Source of the DNA: Paenibacillus tyrphae
Lineage (GTDB): Bacteria; Bacillota; Bacilli; Paenibacillales; NBRC-103111
DNA length: 64,000 bases
Assembly: GCF_024158745.1 (NCBI RefSeq)
Contig: NZ_JAMZAW010000008.1
Coordinates: forward strand, 234,435-298,434
Direction: 5' to 3'
Each line of letters opens with the position of its first letter. Within the stretch, counting starts at the first letter, position 1. Below, piece by piece: positions 26,326 through 35,681 of the stretch. The position numbers and the translations under genes were made by a program. Under the pieces are notes generated by a model that saw only the letters and a list, made by a program, of their open reading frames with translations, did not search any database and was not told where the DNA came from.

Positions 26326-27774
26326 TCAGTTCGCACCCAGTGTCAACGTTTTGCCGTCGTCCTTCCAGTTCAGGCCGTTAAAGGCCGCGGCCGTCTGCGC
26401 TACGTTGAGGTAGCCCGTACCGTTCTTGAGCACAAAATCGGCCACAGCCGGCGTGTACGAAGTTTTGGCATCCCCTGCTACAAGCTGAACCGATCTTGCG
26501 GCTTCGTTCCACTCGACGCTCGCGCCCAGAAGAGCTGCCATGACGCGTGCCGGAACATATGTTTGCCCGTTCTCGCGGATAACATCGAACGAGTCCTGAA
26601 CTTCCGTGCCGTTCACTGTCGCGCTGTGCCGGTCCAGCGTCAAGTCAATCCGGCTGGCGCCTGCGGTGCGAATCGCCGTCAGCAGCTGCGCCATCGCGCC
26701 TTCGACCTTTTTGTCCGGCTCAAGGCCGACCTGGTTCACCTTGCGCAGCTTTGGCGTCAAATATTCCTCAATCGTCACTTTGATCGCGCCGCCCGATTTC
26801 AGCGGAATGACGTTTTGCACGCTTCCTTTTCCGAACGTTTTCGTGCCAATCGCCGTAATCGCGCCGTAGTCCTGCAGCGCTCCCGTCAGCACCTCCGAGG
26901 CGCTCGCACTGTTCCCGTTCACCAGGAAAAAGACGGGGAACGGCTGCGTCGTCCCGTTTGCGAATTCAACCGGCTGATCGACGCCGTTACGGTCGCGCGT
27001 ATGAATGAGCGTCCCCTGCTTGACGAACAGTCGGGCAAGCTGCTGCGCGGTTTCGAGCAAACCGCCCGGATTGTCGCGAAGGTCGACGATCAGACTTTGG
27101 ATGCCTTGTGCTTTAAGCGCGCTCAGTTCTTTGCTGACCAGCTCATCGGCATCGCTGGAGAAGCTGGCGACTTCGATATATCCAACGTTCTGGAACCGTT
27201 TGGCGACGACCGTCGGAATCTGCACCTTCTTCCGTTTGACGGTCAGCTCTTTCGTTTGCCCGTCACGCAATACCTGCAAGCGAACCTCCGTATCGACCGG
27301 GCCCAAAATTTTGGACGTTACTTCGTCGATCTTTTTGTCGGCCGCCGGTTCGTCGCCGACCTTCACGATGATGTCGCCACGAAGCATTCCAGCTTCCTTC
27401 GCCGGAGAACCGGCGAATACGTCGGCAACGTATACGCCTTCCTCCTCCATGCCTACCCGCACGCCAATGCCTACATATTGGTTTTGGACCGCATCCTCGA
27501 ACGATTGCAGCTGCTCCGGCGTGAAATATTGCGTATAGGGGTCCCCCAGCGACTCTACCATCGCCCGGATGCCCGTTTCGGAGAGCTTGTCCGCCTTCGG
27601 CCCGCTTACATGGTTTTTCTCCAGCGCGTCCAGCACTTCGACGATCCGTTCGGCTGCCGCCGACTTCGCGTCTGCGGCAAGCACCGGCGAAGCGGCAGGA
27701 ATCAACAGCGTTAACGCCAGCATTGTCGAAACGGTTTGTCGATGCCACTTTGGAAATTTTTTGGAAATATTCAT
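26326..27774 (-). CDS. S41-family C-terminal processing protease with stalk-binding domain
   Basis: 482 residues. Signal peptide (about residues 1-33, ending SPVLAAD), a PDZ domain (VYVADVFAGSPAKEAGM, LRGDIIVKVGDEP), the S41 catalytic core with Ser in VNGNSASASEVLTGAL and Lys in GTKTFGKGSVQN, and a C-terminal copper-amine-oxidase-N-like domain (YVPARVMAALLGASVEWN). Acts outside the membrane. ATG at 27774 follows GAGGAA; the longer frame starts within the end of mutS. Its location between mutS and mutL is unusual in function and probably only an operon accident. Confidence 0.9.
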   Translation of the reverse strand: MNISKKFPKWHRQTVSTMLALTLLIPAASPVLAADAKSAAAERIVEVLDALEKNHVSGPKADKLSETGIRAMVESLGDPYTQYFTPEQLQSFEDAVQNQYVGIGVRVGMEEEGVYVADVFAGSPAKEAGMLRGDIIVKVGDEPAADKKIDEVTSKILGPVDTEVRLQVLRDGQTKELTVKRKKVQIPTVVAKRFQNVGYIEVASFSSDADELVSKELSALKAQGIQSLIVDLRDNPGGLLETAQQLARLFVKQGTLIHTRDRNGVDQPVEFANGTTQPFPVFFLVNGNSASASEVLTGALQDYGAITAIGTKTFGKGSVQNVIPLKSGGAIKVTIEEYLTPKLRKVNQVGLEPDKKVEGAMAQLLTAIRTAGASRIDLTLDRHSATVNGTEVQDSFDVIRENGQTYVPARVMAALLGASVEWNEAARSVQLVAGDAKTSYTPAVADFVLKNGTGYLNVAQTAAAFNGLNWKDDGKTLTLGAN

Positions 27775-27807
27775 CAAGGTTCCTCTTCTCGAAGTAATGG
27801 ATAACAC

Positions 27808-30600
27808 TTAATTAGGCAGCTGTTTCTTCAACTCGTATAAAAAATTCATCGCCGTCATCGGCGTCATGTTCATTAGATCGGCCGAGCGCAGCTGCTCCAG
27901 CACCTTGTCCGCTTTGGCGTCGCGCTTGGATAGCTTCTCGGGCTTCGCTTCGTGGACGGCGAACAAGCTGAGCTGCACGATGTCCCCTACTTCAGGCTCC
28001 TTCGTTGCCGCGTCCAGCCGTTCCGCTTGAAGCTGCACGGCCGGGATAGTGGCGTCCACGGTATACTGGATGGCCGCTTGCGCATCCGGCGCAGATGCCT
28101 CCGCGATCGTCTCCGCTCCGTTCGGAGCCGCCGTCTCGGGCTGTCCGCCATCTTGCTCGTTCGCGCTGCCAGCCGCCGGTTGAAGCCGGCCTTGCAGCAG
28201 CTCCGTCCGCGCTTCGAACGTATGCAGCAGCTCGTAAGAGCGCTCGATGATGCTGGCGGGCAGACCGGCGATCTGTGCGCAATAGATGCCGTAGCTCGTG
28301 CTCGCGGCCCCACGGATCAGGCGGCGCAGGAACGTAACCTGCTTGCCGCTCTCCTTGACCGCCATGCAGTAATTGCGCAGGCCGCCGAGGCTTTCCTCCA
28401 GATGCGCCAGCTCGTGAAAATGTGTCGAAACGAGCGTTTTGCAGCCGATTTTATCGTGCAGAAATTCGATGACCGCTTGGGCGATCGACATCCCTTCTCC
28501 CGTCGAGGTGCCCCGGCCCAGTTCGTCGATGATGACCAAGCTCCGCTCCGTCGCTTTTTCGGTCATCACTTGAATGTCCATCATCTCGACCATGAACGTG
28601 CTCTGGCCGCCGATCAGATCGTCTGCCGCTCCGATGCGCGTGAAAATACGGTCGATCACCGGCACTTTCGCCCACTTCGCCGGAACGAAGCAGCCGATCT
28701 GCGCCATCAGGCATATCATCGCCACCTGACGCATGTACGTGCTTTTTCCGGCCATGTTCGGACCAGTGATCAGCAGCATGTTGCCGTCTTCTCGGGTCAG
28801 CTTCGTCTCGTTGGCGATAAACACGCCGTCCTCCAGTACGGCTTCCACCACAGGGTGACGCCCCTCCTCGATTTCCAGCGCGTAAAAGTCGCCGATTTCC
28901 GGACGGGTGAACCGGTTCGAAGCGCTCACGTGAGCGAGCGACTGGTACACGTCCACCGTCGCGATCAGCTCGGCCAGCTGCTGCAGCCGTGGAATATACG
29001 AAGCAAGCTGGTCCCGCAGACCCACGAACAGCTCGTACTCGAGATCAACCATGCTTTCCTGCGCTTCAAGGATCAACGCTTCCTTCTCTTTCAGCTCCGG
29101 GGTCACGAACCGCTCGGCGTTGGTCAACGTCTGCTTCCGCTCGTACCGGCCTTCTTCAAGTTGGGATAGATTGGATTTTGTCACTTCGATAAAATAGCCG
29201 AACACTTTGTTGAAGCCGATCTTCAACGATTTGATGCCCGTCCGCTCCCGCTCCTGCTTCTCCAGCTCGGCAAGCCACTGCTTGCCATTCGCGCTCGCTT
29301 CGCGCAGTTGGTCCAGGCGGGCGCTGAGCCCGGCCCGGATCATCCCCCCGTCGCGGACGGAGACGGGCGGCTCGTCCACAATTGCTTCCGCAATCCATGT
29401 CATCAAATCCTGGCACGGGTCGATCCGCGCCGCCAAAGCCGCAAGCGTGCGGGAGCCGCTTGCTTCACATTGCTTACGAAGCGCAGGCACCTGCTGCAGC
29501 GACACCTTGAGCGCGACCAAGTCGCGCGCGTTGGCGCTGCCGTACGCGATGCGCGCCGTAAGGCGCTCCAGATCGTACACTTCCTTGAGCGCCTGCTTCA
29601 GCTCGTCGCGCACAATCAGCTGGTTGTACAGCCGGTCCACCGCTTCCAGGCGGTCGTTGATGTGCGCCGCATTCATCAGCGGCTTTTCGATCCAGCGGCG
29701 AAGCAGCCGCCCACCCATCGCCGTGACGGTATTGTCCAGCAGCCAGAGCAGTGTCCCTTTCTTGGAACGGTCGCGGACCGTTTCCACCAGCTCCAGATTG
29801 CGGCGGGTAAACGGGTCCATCACCATATACTGATTCGGCTCGTAGACCCGGATATGCTTGATATGCGATAACGAGCGCTTTTGCGTCTCCTGCAAGTAAC
29901 CCATCAAAAGTGCGAGTGTTTCCCGGCCGCCTTCCGGCAAGGACGCCAGCTGCTTCTCCGAGAACAGCCCTTCCGGCGCCAAGCCGCCTCCGGATACGGG
30001 CTCGCGCGGCGTCATGACCGCGGTTTTCAGCCAAGCGGACGAACCGCCCCGGATTTGCTCCAGCACCGCCTCGCTGCCGAGCAGCTCCGATGGATTATAA
30101 GCGTTGAGCTCGTCAAGCAGCAGCTCGAACGAACCCGAAAGCCGCGTCACATACAGCTCGCCGGTGGAAATGTCGCAAGCGGCAAAGCCGTACCCTCCGC
30201 CGGTGAAGACGACCGCGACGATATAGTTGTTCACCGTCTCGCTAAGCGAGCGGGCATCCATCACCGTCCCCGGCGTCACGATCCGGACGATTTCCCGGCG
30301 CACGACGCCTTTGGCTTCCGCTGGGTCCTCGACCTGCTCGCAAATGGCGACTTTGTACCCTTTTTCAACTAAGCGCGCAATATAATTTTCCGCCGAATGG
30401 TAAGGCACGCCGCACATCGGGATGCGCTCTTCCCCGCCGCCATCTCGGCCGGTCAGCGTTATTTCTAGCTCCCGCGCGGCCAGCACGGCGTCATCGAAAA
30501 ACATTTCATAGAAATCGCCCAAACGGAAAAATAAAAAGGCGTCCGGCACCTCCGCCTTTACGGAAAGATATTGTTCGATCATTGGCGTATATTTGGCCAT
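27808..30600 (-). CDS. mutS: DNA mismatch recognition protein MutS
   Basis: 930 residues. The mismatch-reading Phe and Glu are in FRLGDFYEMF; Walker A is GPNMAGKSTYM and Walker B VIIDELGRGTSTGEG. It is about 70 residues longer than typical MutS1: after the ATPase domain there is an Ala/Gln/Glu-rich insert (around residues 800-870) before the C-terminal dimerisation region. GGAGG lies seven bases before ATG. Forms the repair operon with mutL. Confidence 0.97.
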   Translation of the reverse strand: MAKYTPMIEQYLSVKAEVPDAFLFFRLGDFYEMFFDDAVLAARELEITLTGRDGGGEERIPMCGVPYHSAENYIARLVEKGYKVAICEQVEDPAEAKGVVRREIVRIVTPGTVMDARSLSETVNNYIVAVVFTGGGYGFAACDISTGELYVTRLSGSFELLLDELNAYNPSELLGSEAVLEQIRGGSSAWLKTAVMTPREPVSGGGLAPEGLFSEKQLASLPEGGRETLALLMGYLQETQKRSLSHIKHIRVYEPNQYMVMDPFTRRNLELVETVRDRSKKGTLLWLLDNTVTAMGGRLLRRWIEKPLMNAAHINDRLEAVDRLYNQLIVRDELKQALKEVYDLERLTARIAYGSANARDLVALKVSLQQVPALRKQCEASGSRTLAALAARIDPCQDLMTWIAEAIVDEPPVSVRDGGMIRAGLSARLDQLREASANGKQWLAELEKQERERTGIKSLKIGFNKVFGYFIEVTKSNLSQLEEGRYERKQTLTNAERFVTPELKEKEALILEAQESMVDLEYELFVGLRDQLASYIPRLQQLAELIATVDVYQSLAHVSASNRFTRPEIGDFYALEIEEGRHPVVEAVLEDGVFIANETKLTREDGNMLLITGPNMAGKSTYMRQVAMICLMAQIGCFVPAKWAKVPVIDRIFTRIGAADDLIGGQSTFMVEMMDIQVMTEKATERSLVIIDELGRGTSTGEGMSIAQAVIEFLHDKIGCKTLVSTHFHELAHLEESLGGLRNYCMAVKESGKQVTFLRRLIRGAASTSYGIYCAQIAGLPASIIERSYELLHTFEARTELLQGRLQPAAGSANEQDGGQPETAAPNGAETIAEASAPDAQAAIQYTVDATIPAVQLQAERLDAATKEPEVGDIVQLSLFAVHEAKPEKLSKRDAKADKVLEQLRSADLMNMTPMTAMNFLYELKKQLPN

Positions 30601-30745
30601 GCTTCATCCTCCAACTGCCTGTTTGCGTCTACACGTCCGCTTGCCGAATCCGGCACCAAGCGTCCGACACGTTTCGCTCCCATATGTATCATGCTATTCT
30701 ATCATTTCATCATTATAGCACGAATCGCTAGAGAACTCCCATCCT

Positions 30746-32221
30746 CTATCGGAAGGGAGAGATTTTCCACTTGGGACGGATATCCTCTTGTTCGTTCCAT
30801 GATTTCATGCGGAGCATCATGCGCCGAAGCGGCAATAAATAGCTCTCGTAACGCCCGTACTCCGGTATTCTCTCCAAATCTCTCCAAAGCGAAGGCAGGA
30901 GCAGCCGGATGCGTTCCTTGTCGCCGCGGTAATACGCCTTTACAATCTCCGGGTCGGACAGAGGCCGCTGCTTCAGCGCGCGGTCGTTCCCGGCCACAAG
31001 CTTTGCCAGCGCCAGCACGCCCTTCGTCACCGCAGGCGATACCATCCAGCTCGGCAGCACGCGGTATTCGAAGCCGCCGTGCTTCTGACGGCGGAAGTCG
31101 CCGAGAAATCCGTACCGCGGCTTGCGCGCCCCCGTCGTCTCCCCCTCCAGCAGCGTCAGCGGCAGCGCCACATAGTTGTCCAGCACGCGAAGCAGCCGGC
31201 TGCTCAGCTCTACGCCGCTGAAATGAATATGGCCGCCTAGCGGAAAACCGCGGACCGGCATACCGCCCGCCACCCAGATCAGTTCGGTATCGGAGATGCG
31301 CTTGGCCGCAAGTTGCATCGTCCGGTGCAAATGAATGACCAGTTCACGCACATCCGTGCTCGGCTGCGGACGCAGCTCGGCGAGCGCGAATATTTTTCTT
31401 CGGCCGGGCAGAACGATCGAATCGCAGCCGAACGGTCCGTCCTTCTCCGCGAACCGGGAGGCGAACGTCACCTTTCCCTGCCGGTTAAGCAGCAAAAATT
31501 CTGGGTCCGCGCCCAGCATGACGTCCTTGTGTTTCGTAGCCGTCTCTTCTGTCAACGGCTCGCCGTATCGGTTCATCGCTTCCGCGAACAACTCGGCCAG
31601 CCGCGGAGTCAAGAGCGGCACCGCCTCCACGCCGCGCACCGCGAGGCTGCCGTCCGGCCTCACCCCGATCCGTACCACGCCGTAATCGAGCCCGAGCGCA
31701 TAGACCGTTTTTACCGCTTCGCGCATCGCTTTGGCGCCGTAATAGTTCGGCTGCTCCCGCCCGATTTCCGTATAATCGGCTTCATCCCCTTCACGCGCCG
31801 CAAGGCTCTCCCTAGCCTGGCCTCCGTAAAACACGGTCTGCGGCTTATGGAACAGAGAGATCGCCTGCAGGTGAAAAACCGGTACGACGAACCGGTGCGA
31901 CCAACGGTTGTCTTGACGGCGTCCTCCGCCACCCGCACTTCCTGTTTGTCTCGCGTCGCCGGCCTCATGCATCTCGAAGACGCAATTGATCCCGTGCAGC
32001 TCCAGCAGCTCCGCGGCACGGCGCGCGTTCGCCGCCAGCAGCATGCTTTTCACCGGCTGCAGCACCTCTCTGTCTCTACGGTCCGGATGATAGGTACCCC
32101 AATGGATCGTAACGCCCGGCTCTTTGGCTCCTTCCGGCGCTTGCGTTCCGTGCGGAATGCGAAGCCGCTCCAGCAGCAGACCGAGCGTCGGCTCGCCGGA
32201 GTGCAGCAAAAATGCGCGCAT
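30746..32221 (-). CDS. Putative amidoligase (phiEco32-like COOH-NH2 ligase type 2)
   Basis: 491 residues. The C-terminal 260 residues match the PF14395-type amidoligase: MLGADPEFLLLNRQGKV, then FGCDSIV, an ALAELRPQPSTDVRELV motif, and GFPLGGHIHFSG with conserved His residues. The N-terminal half (HRFVVPVFHLQAISLFHKP, YYGAKAMREAVKTVYALGLDYGVVRIGV) recalls the ATP-grasp-like YheC/YheD spore-coat proteins. Such enzymes join carboxyl and amino groups using ATP. It lies between mutS and the spore-coat gene cotE, which hints at a role in coat or polypeptide modification, but this is inference. Confidence 0.65.
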   Translation of the reverse strand: MRAFLLHSGEPTLGLLLERLRIPHGTQAPEGAKEPGVTIHWGTYHPDRRDREVLQPVKSMLLAANARRAAELLELHGINCVFEMHEAGDARQTGSAGGGGRRQDNRWSHRFVVPVFHLQAISLFHKPQTVFYGGQARESLAAREGDEADYTEIGREQPNYYGAKAMREAVKTVYALGLDYGVVRIGVRPDGSLAVRGVEAVPLLTPRLAELFAEAMNRYGEPLTEETATKHKDVMLGADPEFLLLNRQGKVTFASRFAEKDGPFGCDSIVLPGRRKIFALAELRPQPSTDVRELVIHLHRTMQLAAKRISDTELIWVAGGMPVRGFPLGGHIHFSGVELSSRLLRVLDNYVALPLTLLEGETTGARKPRYGFLGDFRRQKHGGFEYRVLPSWMVSPAVTKGVLALAKLVAGNDRALKQRPLSDPEIVKAYYRGDKERIRLLLPSLWRDLERIPEYGRYESYLLPLRRMMLRMKSWNEQEDIRPKWKISPFR

Positions 32222-32306
32222 GCCGATTCACCTCCCTCACAAGTTAAGTGCCGTCCCTGGCTTATGCCGCCGTTCTTGGGGCAAAAAATAATTGGGTTCA
32301 ACCAAC

Positions 32307-32328
32307 AAAAAAGAGGGCAAACGCCCTC
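32307..32328 (-). terminator. cotE terminator
   Basis: GAGGGC-GTTT-GCCCTC followed by six T on the minus strand, 38 bases after the cotE stop. Confidence 0.88.
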
Positions 32329-32365
32329 TCCAACGTGCGACCGTTCGGCATATATTAACAACAAA

Positions 32366-32932
32366 TCAGCTCAATTCCTCATCAAGCAGATCGGGGTCGA
32401 GATCCTCAAAATCGCCGTCTTCCACACCGCCGAAGTCCACATGCTTATCGTCGTACTCGTCGCAGCCGTTCGGGCAGACAACGACGCACACCTTCGTTTC
32501 GGCGAACATTTCAACCTTGAACTCCCGCTCGACGCGGATCAGCACGTTATCTCCATGCGAGGAGATGCTGGCTTCCACGCAGCTCGGTTCTTGCGTTGCG
32601 ACCGCCGCCACTTCGGCCGTCGACGGTTTATGCTTCTTATCGAGGTAGTGGAGCGGCACCACTTCCACATAAGAAACCGTTTCTTTCGCGACATCCGTCT
32701 TGGTATTCCGGTCGTACGAATACCAGATGTTGATGTCGTAAGTACCTACCACTTCCACATTTTCCCCCGACTTCACCGCATCGTATTGGTTGTTGATAAT
32801 CCAAGCACCCAGAATACTGGTCGGAGCATGAGGCGGAGTGACCGTGTTAGTTACTTGCGAAAATTTGCGTCCTTTGCCACAGACTGCCTTCGTATAGATC
32901 TCTCTGCACTGCAAATCTTTATCTAATGACAT
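32366..32932 (-). CDS. cotE: Outer spore coat morphogenetic protein CotE
   Basis: 188 residues. The start MSLDKDLQCREIYTKAVCGK and the conserved ILGAWIINNQYDAVKSG with YDINIWYSY are characteristic of CotE; the C-terminus is a long acidic tail (VEDGDFEDLDPDLLDEELS) as in Bacillus. CotE forms the shell on which the outer coat assembles, in the mother cell. ATG at 32932 has GGAGGAGG upstream; a longer in-frame start is unlikely. Sporulation sigma-E/K control is expected from family knowledge; I did not pin the promoter. Confidence 0.94.
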   Translation of the reverse strand: MSLDKDLQCREIYTKAVCGKGRKFSQVTNTVTPPHAPTSILGAWIINNQYDAVKSGENVEVVGTYDINIWYSYDRNTKTDVAKETVSYVEVVPLHYLDKKHKPSTAEVAAVATQEPSCVEASISSHGDNVLIRVEREFKVEMFAETKVCVVVCPNGCDEYDDKHVDFGGVEDGDFEDLDPDLLDEELS

Positions 32933-33039
32933 CCTTCTAACCTCCTCCATACAATCATTCATTACATTTGTATGCAGGACATTCGTCTAGTGTGATAACT
33001 TTTTTTCTTACTTTTAAGTTTGTCGGAAGGTTAACAGAA

Positions 33040-34005
33040 TCAGGCTCTCCCCAGCGGTTCCTCCACGGGCCGCTTTTCTTTTTTGGCGACGGACAAGTAC
33101 ACTTTCAGCTCTTCTACCAGCTGCAGCAGCGCGGCGCGAACCTCGAATTCCTCCCGCGTGGCCGGCAGCGGCATGTATCGGAATTGCTGCTCCATCTCGT
33201 TCAGTTTTTTCTCGCTCCGCCCCGTATAATGAGCTACCTTGACATCCTCCGTCAGCCCGTCGAACACCAGGGCCAACAGCTCGCCGTGCGGCAGCGTCTG
33301 GTAGATGCGGGCAACAAGCTGCACCATTCGCTGAATCGCGTCCAGCTGCCTTTCCCTCATGTAAAAGTAAACCGACCAATTAGGTCCCCCGGCGAACAAA
33401 TTGTTCTCATTCGCGCGCTGGGCGGCCTGAATCGCCTTGCGGATCGTATCGTCCGCCTCCAGCAGCTCCGCGCCGCTCCATATGTACCCGTTGTCTCGCA
33501 GATGGTGCGAGAGTTCCAAAAATATTTGCGAGAAAAGCTGCTCCACCCGCTGCTTGTATTCTTGCAGCAGCTTGTCCTCTCTGGGCATATAGCCTATATT
33601 GATCAGCGTCGCCGTGCCGAGTCCGACAAGGAGCAGGGCGATCTCATTCAGCAGCAGCTCCGCGTTGACCCGGCCGGAGGCGAACACATGGAACATGACG
33701 ACCGAGCCGGTAACAATGCCTTCCTTCAGCTTTAGCCGGCTCAAAATCGGATACAGCACCAAAATAAACACGCCGATCACCCACACGTGAAAGCCAAGCG
33801 CCCAAAACAGCCCCGCGCCGAAAAACAAACCGACAATCGAGGCCGCAATGCGCTGAAACGACGTCTGTAGTCCTCTCTTTTTCGTTACATCTACGCCTAA
33901 CACCGCGAGCAGCCCCGCCGAGAGAGGGGACTGCAATCCGAGCGTCTGCGCCAAAAAAATGGATACGATAACCGCCAGCGCGGTTTTGATGACTCGAAAT
34001 CCCAT
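33040..34005 (-). CDS. Aromatic acid exporter-family (FUSC/DUF939) membrane protein
   Basis: 321 residues. Four to five N-terminal membrane helices in about 140 residues (VIKTALAVIVSIFLAQTLG, LSAGLLAVLGV, IAASIVGLFFGAGLFWALG, VIGVFILVLYPILS, LLLVGLGTATLINIGY) are followed by a soluble helical C-terminal domain, the ArAE_1 plus ArAE_1_C layout. Relatives may export aromatic acids, but Gram-positive members are uncharacterised. ATG at 34005, with GAGGAA upstream, gives MGFRVIKT, the family start; the longer frame is not needed. Confidence 0.82.
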   Translation of the reverse strand: MGFRVIKTALAVIVSIFLAQTLGLQSPLSAGLLAVLGVDVTKKRGLQTSFQRIAASIVGLFFGAGLFWALGFHVWVIGVFILVLYPILSRLKLKEGIVTGSVVMFHVFASGRVNAELLLNEIALLLVGLGTATLINIGYMPREDKLLQEYKQRVEQLFSQIFLELSHHLRDNGYIWSGAELLEADDTIRKAIQAAQRANENNLFAGGPNWSVYFYMRERQLDAIQRMVQLVARIYQTLPHGELLALVFDGLTEDVKVAHYTGRSEKKLNEMEQQFRYMPLPATREEFEVRAALLQLVEELKVYLSVAKKEKRPVEEPLGRA

Positions 34006-34278
34006 AGGCTGCGTTCCTCGCTTCGACAACTGGTCGTTGAATTCGTCTATACAATAATGTACCCACATCTTACCGTTTTTCGACAAAATCCTCAACGAGT
34101 GAAGCGCCTTTGTCGAGAATCTTTTATTTTTTAGGGAACCTTTTAACGATCGTACCGTCAGCTTCACGAAGGCTGAAAAGTGCAAGGGTTGGAAAACAAT
34201 GAAATTCCAGGAACCCCTTGCCCTGTCGGACCATGGCCGACGCAGCCTAAATCCTATAAAGAAGGGAACTCTTCACGA

Positions 34279-35622
34279 ATGAAAACTGTTAAAGAAAAAC
34301 AATCGCGCAAATTTCAGATTGCCGCAGTCCCGGTTGCCGCGGCGATGATTGCCCTTTCGATCACGGCCACGGGCTTTCTCCCTCCCACAAATGTTTACGC
34401 ACAATCCAGCAGACAAGCTTCTCCCGTCGATTCCGTATTTAAGCTTGTCGATTCAAAGGCTTTGCGCAAGGCTGCCGATAGCGGTCTCGTATCCGCAGTC
34501 AATCAAAGCGTGACGAAGAACGGGGTAAAAATTACCGTTACGGAAGTCATGCTTGACGAAGCTCAACTGGCCATCGGGGTCATGCAGCACACACCCGACG
34601 GAAACAAAAAATTCATGACCGCCGAGTTGGTTTTGAACGGAAAAGAGATTACCGAAAGCTTGAATATGCTGGAAAAGGAAATCGACGATCAAACCGCTTC
34701 GCAGACGTTCCAATGGGTCAATCTTGGCCAGTTCCCGGATCAATCCAATGTGAAACTGAAGCTTAAGCTGATCGCCGACAGAAAAAATTGGCACGAAAGC
34801 GCCCCTGAAGAAGTGGAATTCGATCTTAAGTTAGTCAAATCCGCAGTCAAAAGCAAAACGATAACGCCTAACGCGACAAAGACGTTCGGCGATACGACCG
34901 TAACGGTCAAGCAAATCGTGATGTCGCCTCTTCAAACGGCGGTGCAGGTCGAGGTTAAACGTCCGATCGATACGACATATCCCGAGATGAAGTACCCCTC
35001 ATTCGAATTGACCAATGAACAAGGCGTTGCTGCTGAGTTTTACGGATATAACGGAGATCATACAGGCGGGTTGAAGCAAGGAGACCTGTATGTGAGAGAC
35101 TACGTCATGTTGTTCACTCCTTTCAAAACGGCACCGGAGTCGATCAAGCTCGCGCCCGCCTACGTAACAGAGAAAGTCATTACAAAGGACGAAGATCTCG
35201 TAAGACCGATGGTGAAAGTGCCGCTGGACCGCAAGCCAACTGCCGAGAAGCCCATTGTACTGGAAGTGGGCAATTCGAAGCGTATCAAAATTAACGATGT
35301 GGAATATTTGAAGGACCGGACACTTGTTCACTACCAAACCGAAGGCAAACAGTTCAGCCCGTTGATCTTGGAAGACGAAAAGAGTGAAACGATTTACTTA
35401 AACGACAGGGACAATATGAAACGTCAGGACTATTTCGGTCCCAAAGTGTACCCGTTCACCATCTGGGATCAAGAACTGGTCGATACGGAAACCGATACGT
35501 TTGTCGCTCAATTCCCTGCCTTGGATCCCAACAGGAAAGTAACTTTTACGATGAGCGAAGAAAAGCCCTTGAAGAAATCGTATCTCCCGGAACTGGACAT
35601 AACCGTTCCGGTCACGCCTTAA
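34279..35622 (+). CDS. Secreted DUF4179/DUF5643-type protein
   Basis: 447 residues. Signal peptide or anchor at about residues 10-40 (IAAVPVAAAMIALSITATGF), then SVFKLVDSKALRKAADSGL and VNQSVTKNGVKITVTEVMLD, characteristic of the DUF4179 domain; the remainder resembles DUF5643 repeats of beta strands. Many DUF4179 proteins are anti-sigma factors with a cytoplasmic zinc-binding tail, but this one lacks that tail and has no sigma gene nearby. ATG at 34279 follows AGAAGGGAA at a rather long 12 bases. Confidence 0.75.
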   Translation: MKTVKEKQSRKFQIAAVPVAAAMIALSITATGFLPPTNVYAQSSRQASPVDSVFKLVDSKALRKAADSGLVSAVNQSVTKNGVKITVTEVMLDEAQLAIGVMQHTPDGNKKFMTAELVLNGKEITESLNMLEKEIDDQTASQTFQWVNLGQFPDQSNVKLKLKLIADRKNWHESAPEEVEFDLKLVKSAVKSKTITPNATKTFGDTTVTVKQIVMSPLQTAVQVEVKRPIDTTYPEMKYPSFELTNEQGVAAEFYGYNGDHTGGLKQGDLYVRDYVMLFTPFKTAPESIKLAPAYVTEKVITKDEDLVRPMVKVPLDRKPTAEKPIVLEVGNSKRIKINDVEYLKDRTLVHYQTEGKQFSPLILEDEKSETIYLNDRDNMKRQDYFGPKVYPFTIWDQELVDTETDTFVAQFPALDPNRKVTFTMSEEKPLKKSYLPELDITVPVTP

Positions 35623-35642
35623 TCTAACATCTTAAAAACGAC

Positions 35643-35673
35643 GGAGGGCTTCCCGAAATAGGATCTGCCCTCC
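35643..35673. terminator. Bidirectional hairpin between convergent genes
   Basis: GGAGGGC and GCCCTCC pair across 17 bases. On the minus strand GTCGTTTTTAA follows; on the plus strand the tail is weakly T-rich. It serves the convergent DUF4179 and permease genes. Confidence 0.6.
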
Positions 35674-35681
35674 TCGTTCAT

